A stretch of 64,000 nt of DNA from Terrirubrum flagellatum (GCF_022059845.1 NZ_CP091851.1:3782001-3846000), one strand, 5' to 3'. Shown: positions 17,464-26,386, numbered from the stretch's first letter. The notes: generated from the letters alone by a model not told the origin. Numbers and translations are program-made.

Positions 17464-18395
17464 CTGCGAAGACGGTCGACGCGGTTCAGCAGCGGCTCGC
17501 CAGCCCTGTGCCTGCGGATCGCTGAGATGACCTGCATCGCCGATGAGGCGGGGTGAGCGAAGCTCGCTACATGCGGCGTCACCATCACAAGCGGATGCCG
17601 GAAAAGTGGATCATCAACCGCAGGCGGCTCCTGCGGCAGCACGTCGAGGACAGCGCAAGCGATCTGGCCGCTATCGAGCGCGGCGACGAGATCGTCAGCA
17701 ACGATGTGGCCGCCTCGGCCGATCGCCAGAAGCCGCGATCCCTCAGGCATAGCCGCGAAAGTCGAGGCGCAGAGAATGCCGCGCGTCTCCACCGTCAAAG
17801 GCAACAAGCAAATGAGAATGTCGCTGCCGGACAGGAATTCGCCGAGCGACTCGACGCCTGCGAAAGTTCGCACGCCGTCAATCGCCTTCGGCGACGCGCT
17901 CCAGCCCCGCACCGGAAAACCCTGATCGCGAACCGCTTCGGCGACGGCGCGGCCGAGCACGCCGAGCCCCATCACTCCCACGGTGCGTTCGGCGGCGCGC
18001 AGAATCGGCCTTTCCCGCCAACGACCCGCCTGCTTGTCGGCGGCGTAGATCGGCGCGTCGCGATGCAAGGCGATGACGCCGAACAGCGCATACTCCACCA
18101 TCGAGCGCGTCAATTCCGGATCGACCATGCGCACGACTGCGACCTTTTCCGGGATCTTTCTCATATCGAGTTGATCGACGCCGGCGCCGACCGAAAACAG
18201 AACTTCGAGCTTCGGAAATCGGGCGGCGAGGTCGGCCGGCGGCATCCACGCCGCGAGATAATCCGCATCGTCCGTGCGCACGCCTTCTTTCCAGATGCGA
18301 AACTCCACATCCGGCAATTCGCGCGCAAAGATATCGGCCCAGACCAGTCCGCGCTTCGGCTCGGACGTATAGATGAAAACGGGACGGTCGTTCAT
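17457..18395 (-). CDS. GhrA-like 2-hydroxyacid dehydrogenase
   Basis: A 312-residue NAD(P)-dependent D-2-hydroxyacid dehydrogenase, the same length as E. coli GhrA. It has the nucleotide motif GVMGLGVLG, the arginine in AIGRGG, the glutamate in LPQEPP and the histidine in TPHVAS. GhrA reduces glyoxylate and hydroxypyruvate. Its ATG overlaps the stop of the GNAT gene (TGATG). Co-transcription with set-2 amine dehydrogenase suggests it reduces a keto acid formed there, such as glyoxylate from a glycine-releasing reaction. That link is inference. Confidence 0.88.
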   Translation of the reverse strand: MNDRPVFIYTSEPKRGLVWADIFARELPDVEFRIWKEGVRTDDADYLAAWMPPADLAARFPKLEVLFSVGAGVDQLDMRKIPEKVAVVRMVDPELTRSMVEYALFGVIALHRDAPIYAADKQAGRWRERPILRAAERTVGVMGLGVLGRAVAEAVRDQGFPVRGWSASPKAIDGVRTFAGVESLGEFLSGSDILICLLPLTVETRGILCASTFAAMPEGSRLLAIGRGGHIVADDLVAALDSGQIACAVLDVLPQEPPAVDDPLFRHPLVMVTPHVASFAHPASSAMQVISAIRRHRAGEPLLNRVDRLRSY

Positions 18396-19273
18396 CAGCC
18401 GAGCGCCTGATTGATCAAGGCGTAAGTCGCTGCGCCCGTTCGCCGCCATTCGGCGCCGCGTCCCATCACGAGGCCTGAATCAACTTCGGCCAACCCCGCG
18501 CGCGCGAGAAAGGCGGCATAGTCGCCTTCATAGAAAGCTGTATCCGCGCGGAAGAAACCGCCGACATTCGCTTCGACATGAGGCCTAGCGAGCGCGATCG
18601 CCATCGCATCATCTTCGGCAACCATCGGCCCCAGCAGACGGCCGCGGCCGAATGCGCGGCACAGAGCGAAGCCGACGACATCGCCGCCTCGCTCGCACAC
18701 GAAACCAGTCGACCGGCCAAGCGCCGCGCGCAACGCGACTGATCTGTCGACGCCTGTCGCGCCGCGATCCAACGCAAGCAACGCCACTTCGTCGCCAGGC
18801 TTCATCGGACGAACCTTTCCGCTGAAAGATTCATTCGCATCATCTGCGACGTTCGCCGCGACTCCCTGGAACTGGCGGATATGTCCGAGCGGAAGAAAGC
18901 CCTGATCCTCATAGAGCCGGCGTCCGGCCTTTGTCGCTGTCAGTCTCAGCGAGCGATCCCCCGCCTGATCGAAGATCGCGCGCATGAGAAGGCGACCTGT
19001 ACCTTTCGCCTGCAGGCGCGGCGACACGATCACCATGCCAACCGCGCCGGCGTCTTGTCCAAACGGCCACCACATCGCAGAGCCATAGATGCGGCCCGCG
19101 CTATCCGCGGCGACGACGCCGTGACCCACTTCGAGAGCAAAGCGCCACTCTTCAAGACGATGGGGCCAGCCGACCTCCACCGTCAGCCCGTGCAAGGCGT
19201 GAAGATCAGATTCGCGCATCTCGCGGATGAAACGATCGGGCTGCGCGGTCGATTGCGACGACGTCTCCGCCAT
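18395..19273 (-). CDS. double GNAT-domain N-acetyltransferase
   Basis: A 292-residue protein with two GNAT folds. The first (about 15-115) has the acetyl-CoA loop LQAKGTGRLLM. The second (about 150-290) is more divergent and ends in the conserved GLVMGRG region. Such double GNATs often act on amino acids or small amines, but none is proven for this branch. The ATG at 19273 follows GGAG at a workable distance; a GTG at 19297 overlapping the previous stop is the alternative. It is the fourth gene of the set-2 operon. Confidence 0.85.
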   Translation of the reverse strand: MAETSSQSTAQPDRFIREMRESDLHALHGLTVEVGWPHRLEEWRFALEVGHGVVAADSAGRIYGSAMWWPFGQDAGAVGMVIVSPRLQAKGTGRLLMRAIFDQAGDRSLRLTATKAGRRLYEDQGFLPLGHIRQFQGVAANVADDANESFSGKVRPMKPGDEVALLALDRGATGVDRSVALRAALGRSTGFVCERGGDVVGFALCRAFGRGRLLGPMVAEDDAMAIALARPHVEANVGGFFRADTAFYEGDYAAFLARAGLAEVDSGLVMGRGAEWRRTGAATYALINQALG

Positions 19274-19293
19274 GGCTCTGGTCTCCACGGTCC

Positions 19294-20427
19294 TCACGCC
19301 AATGCCGGCGCAGCGGCAAAGCGCGAGATGTGATAGGGTTCGATCGGCGTCGAAGAGGCGCCCGTCGCGATGAGTTCGGCCATGACGTCGCCAACGCCGG
19401 GACCGATCTGAAATCCGGCGCCACAGAAGCCGAACGCATAGAATAGTCCGGGGACTTTCGCGCTTGGCCCCATGATCGGGAGATCATCCGGCAAATAGCT
19501 TTCAATGCCGCTCCAGGTGCGAATGATGTTGAGCTGCGCCAGCGCCGGCATGACGCGGCGCATCTGAACCACCTGGCTGATGCTGTTGCGCGGATCGACA
19601 TAGGCGCGCTTCTCATCAACGAGCGCCGGGCCGCGCGTTCCCCCGCCATAGACGATGTTTCCGCGCGTCACCTGACGGAAATAGACCGTCTCCTCCACAT
19701 GCGGCGATGAAACGCCGAATGTCGGCCCCAACCGATAGGGCGCGGGTTCGGTCACCGCCATTTGCGGTCCATGCACGGCGAGCGGAACCGGCTCGTCGAA
19801 GCGTTTCGCCATCGCGCCCGCCCAGGCGCCGGCGGTGATCAGCACGACTGGCGCGCGATGAACGCCCTTGTCGCGCGTGACAACCTCGAACTCGGCGCCG
19901 ATGCGCTCGATTTCGAGAACTTCCGCCTCTTCGATCACCTCTGCGCCGGCGCGCTTCGCGGCGCGGCCGAACGCGGGAGCGGCGAGACGCGGATTGGCGT
20001 GGCCGTCATGCGGCGCGTAGGAGCCCGCGATCGCCTCGCGGCCGATATAGGGGAAACGATCGCGCAACGCATTCGCGCTGATCATCTCAAGATCAAGCCC
20101 GTAGCGATTGGCGTCCTTCGCATAGGACTCAAGCTTGTCCGCCTGCTCGCGCGTCCAGCAGACGCGCAAATGCCCAGTGGCGATGAATTCGCAATCCTCG
20201 CCGATCAATTCAGGCAGACGGCCCCAGATCTCGCGCGCGCGATTGGCGAGCGGCAATTGATGGATATATCGCCCTTGCCGCCGCACATTGCCGAAATTGG
20301 TTCCGCTCGCCTGCTGGCCGACAAGTCCGCGCTCCAGCAGCGTGACGCGCTGGCCGCGCTGGCGAAGGAAAAAAGCCGCGGACGCGCCCATGATGCCGCC
20401 GCCGACGATGATGACGTCGGTCTTCAC
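19294..20427 (-). CDS. HcnC-like FAD-dependent amine oxidoreductase (set 2)
   Basis: A 377-residue DAO-fold flavoenzyme with the FAD motif IVGGGIMGASAAFFL and the distal FCGAGFQIGPGVG segment. It resembles beta subunits of sarcosine oxidase, D-hydroxyproline dehydrogenase and opine oxidases. Its ATG overlaps the stop of the HcnB-like gene by 4 bp. In this set the order is 2Fe-2S, HcnB-like, DAO, whereas set 1 has DAO first, so the two sets are not a recent tandem duplication. Confidence 0.88.
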   Translation of the reverse strand: MKTDVIIVGGGIMGASAAFFLRQRGQRVTLLERGLVGQQASGTNFGNVRRQGRYIHQLPLANRAREIWGRLPELIGEDCEFIATGHLRVCWTREQADKLESYAKDANRYGLDLEMISANALRDRFPYIGREAIAGSYAPHDGHANPRLAAPAFGRAAKRAGAEVIEEAEVLEIERIGAEFEVVTRDKGVHRAPVVLITAGAWAGAMAKRFDEPVPLAVHGPQMAVTEPAPYRLGPTFGVSSPHVEETVYFRQVTRGNIVYGGGTRGPALVDEKRAYVDPRNSISQVVQMRRVMPALAQLNIIRTWSGIESYLPDDLPIMGPSAKVPGLFYAFGFCGAGFQIGPGVGDVMAELIATGASSTPIEPYHISRFAAAPALA

Positions 20428-21806
20428 GGCACGGGCTCCGCAGCGGCTTCCTTCACGAGCGAAATCGTCAGCGGCTTGACCGGCGCCTGGCCGCGGAGGC
20501 GGCCGACGCTCTCAAGCGGCGCGTTGCGCGCGGCGCTCAGAATCTCCGCCGCGGCATGGCCGCAGAAGCGGCCCTGACATCGGCCCATGCCGATGCGGCT
20601 CAAGGCCTTGGCGCGATTCATCTCGGGCGCATCCTTCGCCGTCGCGACTTCGCGAATCTGGCCCGCCGTCAGAACTTCACAGCGGCACACGACAACGTCG
20701 TCAGCCACGTCGCGCGCGAGATGCGCAGGCCATGGAAACGCCGTCGCCAACCCGCGACGGAAGCGCTCCATGCGCGCGCGACCACGGCGCAATTTCGCCA
20801 GTTCCATGTCATCGATGGAAAGGCCACAATCCCTCAACGCCGCAAGTGCTGCGAGACGCCCGGCGATCTCGGCGCCGTCCGCGCCCAGCACGCGCGCGCC
20901 ATCGCCGGCGAGATAAACGCCCGTGACTGAGCTTCGTCCATCTTCATCGGTCTCCGGCGCCCATTGCCCCAGCGCGGAATCGAATCCGAAGCGACAGCGC
21001 GCGAGATCGGCGAGCTGCGTCTCCGATCGCAGATGGAATCCAAGGCCGACAGCATCGCAATCAAGCGTCTCTTCGCTGTCGCCGACGCGATAGCGAAGAC
21101 GCTCCACCTGCGCCTTGCCTTCGATCGCGATCGGCGTCACGCTATAGCGCATGCGAACGCCGCGGGCGAGAAGCGCGGCGCGATAGTAAAGACCCTTCGC
21201 GAGAACATCAGGCCGCGATGCGAGATCAGGGAGAGCTCTGATCTGCGCCGCGAAAGGCGATGTGTCGAGCACCGCCGCGACGTCAACTCCAGCTTTCGCG
21301 TATTGATAGGCGACGAGCGTGAGCAGCGGCCCGGTTCCGACGAAAGCCACGCGCCGGCCGATGGCGCAGGCCTGCGCCTTCAGCGCGATCTGCGCCGCGC
21401 CCAAGCTGTAGCAGCCGGGCTTGGTCCAGCCCCGCACAGGGATGAGCCTGTCCGTCGCTCCGGTCGCAAGGATGAGAATGTCGAATGCTATTTCAGACGT
21501 GACGCCATCGCGCGCCGCGTGGACGGCGCCGTCATAGATGTTCCAGACGAGAGTCTGCGGGCGATAGTCGATCTTGTCCGCGAGCGCGTCGAAAACGTCA
21601 TGCAGCGCCCGCGCGCGGCGCGCCTCGAAGCCATAGAGAGCTCTATAGGCCCGCGTGAAGCCTGCGGGCTGACGGCGATAGATCTGACCGCCGCTCGCGA
21701 CACCTTCATCGATCACGATGGGGCGCAGGCCCGCGCGCGCGAATGTCTCCGCCGCGCGAACGCCGGCGGGGCCGGCGCCGACGATAACTATGCGGGGCGT
21801 GGCCAT
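20424..21806 (-). CDS. HcnB/opine-oxidase-A-like FAD, Fe-S oxidoreductase subunit (set 2)
   Basis: A 460-residue flavoprotein. FAD motif [15 protein letters not shown] lies at the N-terminus, a second nucleotide motif reads FVGTGPLLTLVA, and the C-terminal Fe-S region has CRCEV and CQGRFC. It is the paralogue of the 12.3-13.9 kb gene. The ATG at 21806 was chosen because GGAGG lies just upstream and the Rossmann motif then begins at the usual distance. It overlaps the 2Fe-2S gene by 19 bp and the DAO gene by 4 bp. Confidence 0.88.
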   Translation of the reverse strand: MATPRIVIVGAGPAGVRAAETFARAGLRPIVIDEGVASGGQIYRRQPAGFTRAYRALYGFEARRARALHDVFDALADKIDYRPQTLVWNIYDGAVHAARDGVTSEIAFDILILATGATDRLIPVRGWTKPGCYSLGAAQIALKAQACAIGRRVAFVGTGPLLTLVAYQYAKAGVDVAAVLDTSPFAAQIRALPDLASRPDVLAKGLYYRAALLARGVRMRYSVTPIAIEGKAQVERLRYRVGDSEETLDCDAVGLGFHLRSETQLADLARCRFGFDSALGQWAPETDEDGRSSVTGVYLAGDGARVLGADGAEIAGRLAALAALRDCGLSIDDMELAKLRRGRARMERFRRGLATAFPWPAHLARDVADDVVVCRCEVLTAGQIREVATAKDAPEMNRAKALSRIGMGRCQGRFCGHAAAEILSAARNAPLESVGRLRGQAPVKPLTISLVKEAAAEPVP

Positions 21807-22102
21807 GACGCCTCCGATGGCGGTTGCGTGATCAATCTCATGCCAGTCGCGACAGGCGTCGTGCAGGCGCGCAGCCTTTCGCCCTCCGCCGTCCACATCC
21901 AGCAATCCTGGCACGCGCCCATGAGGCAGAAGCCGGCGCGCGCGCCATCGCCGAATTCGGACTGGCGCAGGACGCCTCCATGCGTCAGCGCGGCGACCAG
22001 CACCGTGTCGCCAGCCAGCGCCTCGACGGGCGCGCCGTCGATCTCGATCGCGACGACCGGGCGACCGATTTCCGCAAGGCGCGCGAAGCGGGCGTGAGGC
22101 AC
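21788..22102 (-). CDS. HcnA-like [2Fe-2S] subunit (set 2)
   Basis: A 104-residue ferredoxin-like subunit with Cys59, Cys64, Cys67 and Cys80 (C-x4-C-x2-C-x12-C), the same spacing as in set 1. It heads the set-2 operon. No ATG is available; the GTG at 22102 has GGAG five bases upstream and makes the N-terminus align with the set-1 paralogue. A TTG at 22138 is a possible alternative. The 273-bp gap before the divergent flavoenzyme gene at 22376 contains no further gene that I can see. Confidence 0.82.
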   Translation of the reverse strand: MPHARFARLAEIGRPVVAIEIDGAPVEALAGDTVLVAALTHGGVLRQSEFGDGARAGFCLMGACQDCWMWTAEGERLRACTTPVATGMRLITQPPSEASWPRPA

Positions 22103-22375
22103 GCGATCTCCAGGCTCGAACAATATTCTCGATGACAAGCTACGCCGGCGCGCCGGCGCATGCCGCTCGATTGAGCGCGCGCGGCGCGGCTTCGTTGCAA
22201 ATCATCGCCGAGATGTAGCAGATCATGCGGCGGCGAGCGCGTGGATGGAAAGCACAAAGCGCCGCTACGGGCGTGAACATGATCGGGCCTGCCAAAGGCG
22301 GCGCGTCTGCGCCGCATCATCTGCCGCGCCAGCGCCGTAGCATGGCGCCTGTCGTGAAGTGCGCATGAGGGTCGA

Positions 22376-23479
22376 ATGAGCCGTATCGTCATCGTCGGCG
22401 CAGGCATTGTCGGACTTTCGGTGGCGCGCGCGGCGCTCAAGGCTGGCCACACGGTTCATATTCTCGAGCAGGGGCCGGCGCCGAACCCGCAATCGGCGTC
22501 CTACGATCTGCACCGGATGATCCGCTATCCCTATGGCGCAGCCGCCGGCTATACGCGGATGGTGACCGACGCCTTCGGCGCGTGGGATCGCGTCTGGAAC
22601 GACCTTGGCGCGACGCATTTCGAGAACACCGGATCGATCGCGGTCTCGCTCGAACCCGGCGATTATGCGGAAAAGACGAAACGCGTCTTCGAGGAGATCA
22701 GGCTTCCACACGAAATCCTTGATCGAAACGCTGTCGAAAGGCTGTGTCCGCATCTCACGCTGCCTGAACAGGCCTGGGGCGTGGTCGCCTTTCCCGGCGG
22801 TCCCCTGTTCGCGAGCCGCATCGTCAGCGAACTGACCGCCTGGGTGAAAGCGAACGGCGCAACGATCGAGGATCATTGCGAGGTCGCAAGCGTCGACATG
22901 GAAGCAGGCGTCGCGACGCGGGCCGATGGGACCACAATTTCAGGCGATCTGCTGCTGATCGCCGCCGGCGCCTGGTTGCCGCGCCTCATTCCCGGCCGCT
23001 ATTCCGACAGTTCGGTCTATCGTCAGGGGCTCTGCTACGTCACGCCGCCCGCGGCCTATGAGAAGAGCTGGCGCGAAGCGCCCGCCATCGCGGTGCTTGG
23101 CGACCACACAGGCTACACGCTGCCTGACCTGCGCGGCGCGGGACTGAAGATCGGCTACAGCAATCACCGCCGCCTTGCGAAGCCCTACGAATATGGCTTC
23201 GGCTCCGATCTCGAAAGCGAGGGCGCTGCGATCCTCGGTCCATTCAAGCCGTATTTCCGCGACTTCGAGCAATATCGGCCGACGCGCATCCAAGTCGGGT
23301 TCTACATCCTCGACGCATCGCGGCGCTTCAAGATGGATCGCGTGGGCAAGAGCCTGGTCGTGACCAATTGCGACGGCCAGATGTTCAAATTCGGACCGCT
23401 GATTGGCGAACGGATCATCAGCATGTTCGAGGGGAAACAAAGCGCGGCTGAGCTCGCGCATTGGGCGGCGGGATATTGA
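22376..23479 (+). CDS. sarcosine/N-methyltryptophan-oxidase-like flavoenzyme
   Basis: A 367-residue single-chain DAO-family oxidase. The FAD motif IVGAGIVGLSVARAA is at the N-terminus, and the C-terminal segment DGQMFKFGPLIGERI has the form of the GHGFKFAP segment of monomeric sarcosine oxidase. GAGGG lies five bases before the ATG. It is followed after two bases by an aldehyde dehydrogenase, so oxidative removal of an N-alkyl or amine group with oxidation of the aldehyde product is a plausible route. The substrate is unknown. Confidence 0.85.
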   Translation: MSRIVIVGAGIVGLSVARAALKAGHTVHILEQGPAPNPQSASYDLHRMIRYPYGAAAGYTRMVTDAFGAWDRVWNDLGATHFENTGSIAVSLEPGDYAEKTKRVFEEIRLPHEILDRNAVERLCPHLTLPEQAWGVVAFPGGPLFASRIVSELTAWVKANGATIEDHCEVASVDMEAGVATRADGTTISGDLLLIAAGAWLPRLIPGRYSDSSVYRQGLCYVTPPAAYEKSWREAPAIAVLGDHTGYTLPDLRGAGLKIGYSNHRRLAKPYEYGFGSDLESEGAAILGPFKPYFRDFEQYRPTRIQVGFYILDASRRFKMDRVGKSLVVTNCDGQMFKFGPLIGERIISMFEGKQSAAELAHWAAGY

Positions 23480-23481
23480 CG

Positions 23482-24960
23482 ATGGCTGACTTCGACCCGG
23501 ATTCAGTCGAGATTCCCTGCGGCCATTTCATTGGCGGCAAGCTTGTCCGTGAAGACGGCCCGACGATTTCCGTGCGCCGTCCCTCCGACAACCGCATCTA
23601 TGCCGAGCTGCCCATCGGCGACGCCGCTGTCGTCGATCACGCAGTTCAAAACGCTGGCAAAGCGCAGGAAACAAGCGGCTGGGCGACGCAGCCGCCGCGC
23701 GAACGCGCGCGGGCGATGAAGCGCTGGGCCGATCTCATCGATGCCGAAGTGGAATCTTTGGGCCGTCTGGAAGCGTTGGGCTCGACGCGGCCGATCATGC
23801 AGGCGATCGCCGTCGATGTCGCAAGCACCGCCGAAGGGCTGCGATTCTTCGCGGAATACGCCGACAAGCTCGGCGGCGAGGTCGCTGCGACGCGGAGCGA
23901 CAATCTCGGACTTGTCGTCAGCGAGCCCTATGGCGTCGTCGGCGCGATCACGCCGTGGAATTTCCCTCTCAGTATGGCCTCGTGGAAGGCCGGGCCGGCG
24001 CTCGCGGCGGGCAACGCCATCGTCATCAAGCCTTCGGAGATGACGCCATTTTCCACAGTGCGTTTCGCGCAACTTGCGATTGAGGCAGGCATTCCCGCTG
24101 GAATTGTCAATGTCGTGCAGGGAACCGGCGCCGTCACCGGCGATGCGCTCGTGCGCCATCCCCTGATCGGCAAGATCTCTTTCACGGGTTCGACGCGCAC
24201 CGGCGCCGCGATCATGGCCGCGAGCGCGGCGAGCGGCGTCAAGCCCGTCACGCTGGAGCTCGGCGGCAAGAGCCCGCAACTCGTTTTCGCCGACGCGCAA
24301 AGCCTGGCGAAAACAGCCGAGCGCGCCGCGGCGTCGATCCTCGGCAACGCCGGACAGGTTTGCGTCGCAGGTTCACGCCTCATCGTGCAGCGACAGGCGC
24401 GCGATGAGATGATCGAGCGGCTGCTCGATCTTTTCGCCGCGCCGCGGCCCGGCCCGACATGGTCCAGCGCAACCACTTTCTCGCCCATCATCTCGACGCC
24501 GCAGGCCGATCGCATCGATGACATCGTTCGCCGCAGCATGGCTTCAGGCGCAAGCGCGCTGACGGGCGGCCGCAGACTCTCCGCCATCCAGGATGGCGCG
24601 TTCTACGAGCCGACCATATTGAGCGACGTCTCCGTGGAGACGCCGGCCGTTCGCGAGGAAATCTTCGGGCCGGTGCTCACGGTGCAAAGCTTCGAGGATG
24701 AAGAGGAGGGGCTCGCGCTCGCGGATCATCCCGACTACGGCCTAGCCGCCGGCGTGCACACCGCCGACATCAACAAGGCGCTGCGTGCCGTGCGCCGGCT
24801 CAAAGCGGGAACCGTGTGGGTGAACCGCTACGGCCGCACGCTCGATTTCATCCTGCCGACTGGCGGATACAAGCGCTCGGGCGTGGGCAAGGATCTCGGA
24901 CGGCAGGCCGTCGAAGCGAATCTGCGCCACAAAAGCGTGCTGATCGACTTCGCCGCCTGA
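23482..24960 (+). CDS. NAD(P)-dependent aldehyde dehydrogenase
   Basis: A 492-residue ALDH superfamily enzyme. It shows TPWNFPLSMASWKAGPALAA, the glutamate motif LELGGKSP, the nucleophile Cys in NAGQVCVAGSR and the EEIFGPVL segment. It oxidises an aldehyde to the acid in the cytosol. It is two bases downstream of the sarcosine-oxidase-like gene and probably co-transcribed, so it likely handles the aldehyde released by that enzyme. The start at 23482 was preferred over an in-frame codon inside the upstream gene. Confidence 0.92.
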   Translation: MADFDPDSVEIPCGHFIGGKLVREDGPTISVRRPSDNRIYAELPIGDAAVVDHAVQNAGKAQETSGWATQPPRERARAMKRWADLIDAEVESLGRLEALGSTRPIMQAIAVDVASTAEGLRFFAEYADKLGGEVAATRSDNLGLVVSEPYGVVGAITPWNFPLSMASWKAGPALAAGNAIVIKPSEMTPFSTVRFAQLAIEAGIPAGIVNVVQGTGAVTGDALVRHPLIGKISFTGSTRTGAAIMAASAASGVKPVTLELGGKSPQLVFADAQSLAKTAERAAASILGNAGQVCVAGSRLIVQRQARDEMIERLLDLFAAPRPGPTWSSATTFSPIISTPQADRIDDIVRRSMASGASALTGGRRLSAIQDGAFYEPTILSDVSVETPAVREEIFGPVLTVQSFEDEEEGLALADHPDYGLAAGVHTADINKALRAVRRLKAGTVWVNRYGRTLDFILPTGGYKRSGVGKDLGRQAVEANLRHKSVLIDFAA

Positions 24961-24967
24961 AACGAAA

Positions 24968-24990
24968 CGGCCGCGACAATGTCGCGGCCG
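24968..24990. terminator. bidirectional hairpin between convergent genes
   Basis: CGGCCGCGAC (24968-24977) pairs perfectly with GTCGCGGCCG (24981-24990) around a 3-nt loop, between the aldehyde dehydrogenase and the convergent gene at 25016. The minus-strand side runs into TTTCGTTTC, so it probably terminates the minus-strand gene best and the plus-strand gene as well. Confidence 0.65.
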
Positions 24991-25015
24991 CAAACGTCAT
25001 TGCTTCATCCGGATT

Positions 25016-25663
25016 TCAAGCGGCAGGGATGATCGGGAAGCTGCGGATGAGTTCGGCGCCGTTCGACTTGATCGTCACGCGCGCATGGGTCGCGTCCTTG
25101 ATCTTGCCGCTGGCGATCAGCGATTTTCCATCGGAGGCCGCCGACGTGGTGAGATTTCGGATCTGATAATCTTCCGCGCGGGGTCCGATCGCCTGAACCA
25201 CGACTTCTCCGGCGGCCGGCGGCGTCGCGACCACCCCGCCGCTGGAAAACAGCAGCTCCCAGTGCGTCGGAGAAAGCGATTTTATCTCGATGGTCTTGCC
25301 GTCGCCGAGTTCAGCCTGCGCGCCGCCGCGAGCGCCGGCTTTCGGCGCAATCGCGGACGCGCCGGGGAGAAGAGATTCGCGCGTGTGGAAGTGATCGCCA
25401 TGCAGCACGCGCATCCGCACGCGATAGGCGCCGGCGACATGGCCGCTCGCGCGCACGGAGGAAACGGAATCTCCTGCCGAAATCTTGAGGGGATGGATGC
25501 GACCGGCTTGATCGATCGCATCAGCCTCGACTTCGACGAGCGGCGGCGCCTTGTAGTTCTCCACGCCCGCCTCGCTGAACACGATGTCCCATTTGTCGCC
25601 GGCCAGCGCGACGATATCGACCATCTGGCCGTGGCCCATATGGATGGATGCGGTTTGCGACAT
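25016..25663 (-). CDS. two-repeat protein resembling the NicO soluble loop
   Basis: A 215-residue protein without signal peptide. It consists of two similar units, about 9-96 and 118-208: each starts with a GHG/GDG turn, has a W-[DE]-hydrophobic-FS-x-GGV-like strand, then PP, E-V-x-V-A-I and an S/A-SG segment before the last strand. Unit 1 ends in VLHGDHFH, which reads like LDHGDHSHDYD in the soluble loop of the nearby NicO exporter. AGGAG lies 8 nt before the ATG. A CsoR/RcnR-type palindrome upstream links it to the nickel genes. The role is unknown; metal binding or delivery in the cytosol is a guess. Confidence 0.75.
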   Translation of the reverse strand: MSQTASIHMGHGQMVDIVALAGDKWDIVFSEAGVENYKAPPLVEVEADAIDQAGRIHPLKISAGDSVSSVRASGHVAGAYRVRMRVLHGDHFHTRESLLPGASAIAPKAGARGGAQAELGDGKTIEIKSLSPTHWELLFSSGGVVATPPAAGEVVVQAIGPRAEDYQIRNLTTSAASDGKSLIASGKIKDATHARVTIKSNGAELIRSFPIIPAA

Positions 25664-25700
25664 TTCGGCAGCTCCTGCTTGCGACGGCCTCAAAAACAAC

Positions 25701-25730
25701 TTGATCCTATCCTCCCTGAGGGGATATAGC
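25701..25730 (+). promoter_or_regulatory. promoter with CsoR/RcnR-type operator
   Basis: TTGATC (25701-25706) and TATAGC (25725-25730) are separated by 18 bp. Between them is the near-palindrome TATCCTCCCTGAGGGGATA (25708-25726), a C-rich/G-rich dyad flanked by TA, the style of operator bound by CsoR/RcnR/InrS (DUF156) repressors. It faces the GNAT gene, nicO and the DUF156 regulator, and lies about 45 bp before the divergent two-repeat gene. Binding there would block the promoter. Confidence 0.6.
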
Positions 25731-25787
25731 AAGCGGGCGGGTCGTGATTTATCAGTCAAGAACGGGTCGCATTGTCGGAGGCGAATG

Positions 25788-26351
25788 ATGGAAGCAGACG
25801 CAATCGCAGCGCCTGACAATCTGACGCTGGACCTCCTGTCGGATGTTCCGGGACCAGAGCATCGCGCGGCGCGCCAGTTCTGCCTTGACGTCATCAAGGA
25901 GTTTTACGGCTTCGACTATCGGCCGGACTGGCACGCCGATCTCGACTCGCTTTTATCGCCGGCCGCCGAGAACCATTACAGCGCTGTCAATCGCGGCGCC
26001 TTCTGGACTCTGAGCGCACGCAACGGCGATCTCATCGCGACGGCGGCGATCCGCCATCTCGGATGGAAGCCCAATCTCGTCACCGCTTTCGCCGAACGCT
26101 ACTCCAACCCTGAAGACGTCGCCTCGCTGTGGCGCGTTTATGTGCGCAAGGAAGCGCGCGGCAAACGCCTCGGCACCTGGCTCAACGATCTGTCTGAACG
26201 CGAGGCTGCGCGTCTCGGCTACGCCAGCATGTATCTGCACGCGACGTCCGACGCCGCCGCGACGATCGGCTTCTGGACCGCCAAAGGCTATCAGCGAATC
26301 GGCGAGTTCGGCGAAAGCATTCATTTCGATAAACCGCTGCGCCGCAGCTAA
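25788..26351 (+). CDS. GNAT family N-acetyltransferase
   Basis: A 187-residue GNAT protein. The core has SLWRVYVRKEARGKRLG (acetyl-CoA loop R-G-K-R-L-G) and a C-terminal YLHATSDAAATIGFWTAKGY strand-helix pair. The acceptor is unknown. Two ATGs stand in tandem; the second (25788) is 6 nt from GGAGG and was chosen over 25785. It lies between the metal-type operator and the NicO exporter gene (35-bp gap), so it is probably in the same transcript. Confidence 0.88.
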   Translation: MEADAIAAPDNLTLDLLSDVPGPEHRAARQFCLDVIKEFYGFDYRPDWHADLDSLLSPAAENHYSAVNRGAFWTLSARNGDLIATAAIRHLGWKPNLVTAFAERYSNPEDVASLWRVYVRKEARGKRLGTWLNDLSEREAARLGYASMYLHATSDAAATIGFWTAKGYQRIGEFGESIHFDKPLRRS

Positions 26352-26386
26352 AACTTCTACATAAAGTCAAACGCAGAGAAATCGCC

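Noticed and set aside
12343-22102. Hydrogen cyanide synthase (HcnABC) assignment for the two three-subunit sets.
   Set aside because: The same architecture is shared by opine, proline and hydroxyproline dehydrogenases, and neighbours point to amine catabolism, so cyanide production is not supported.
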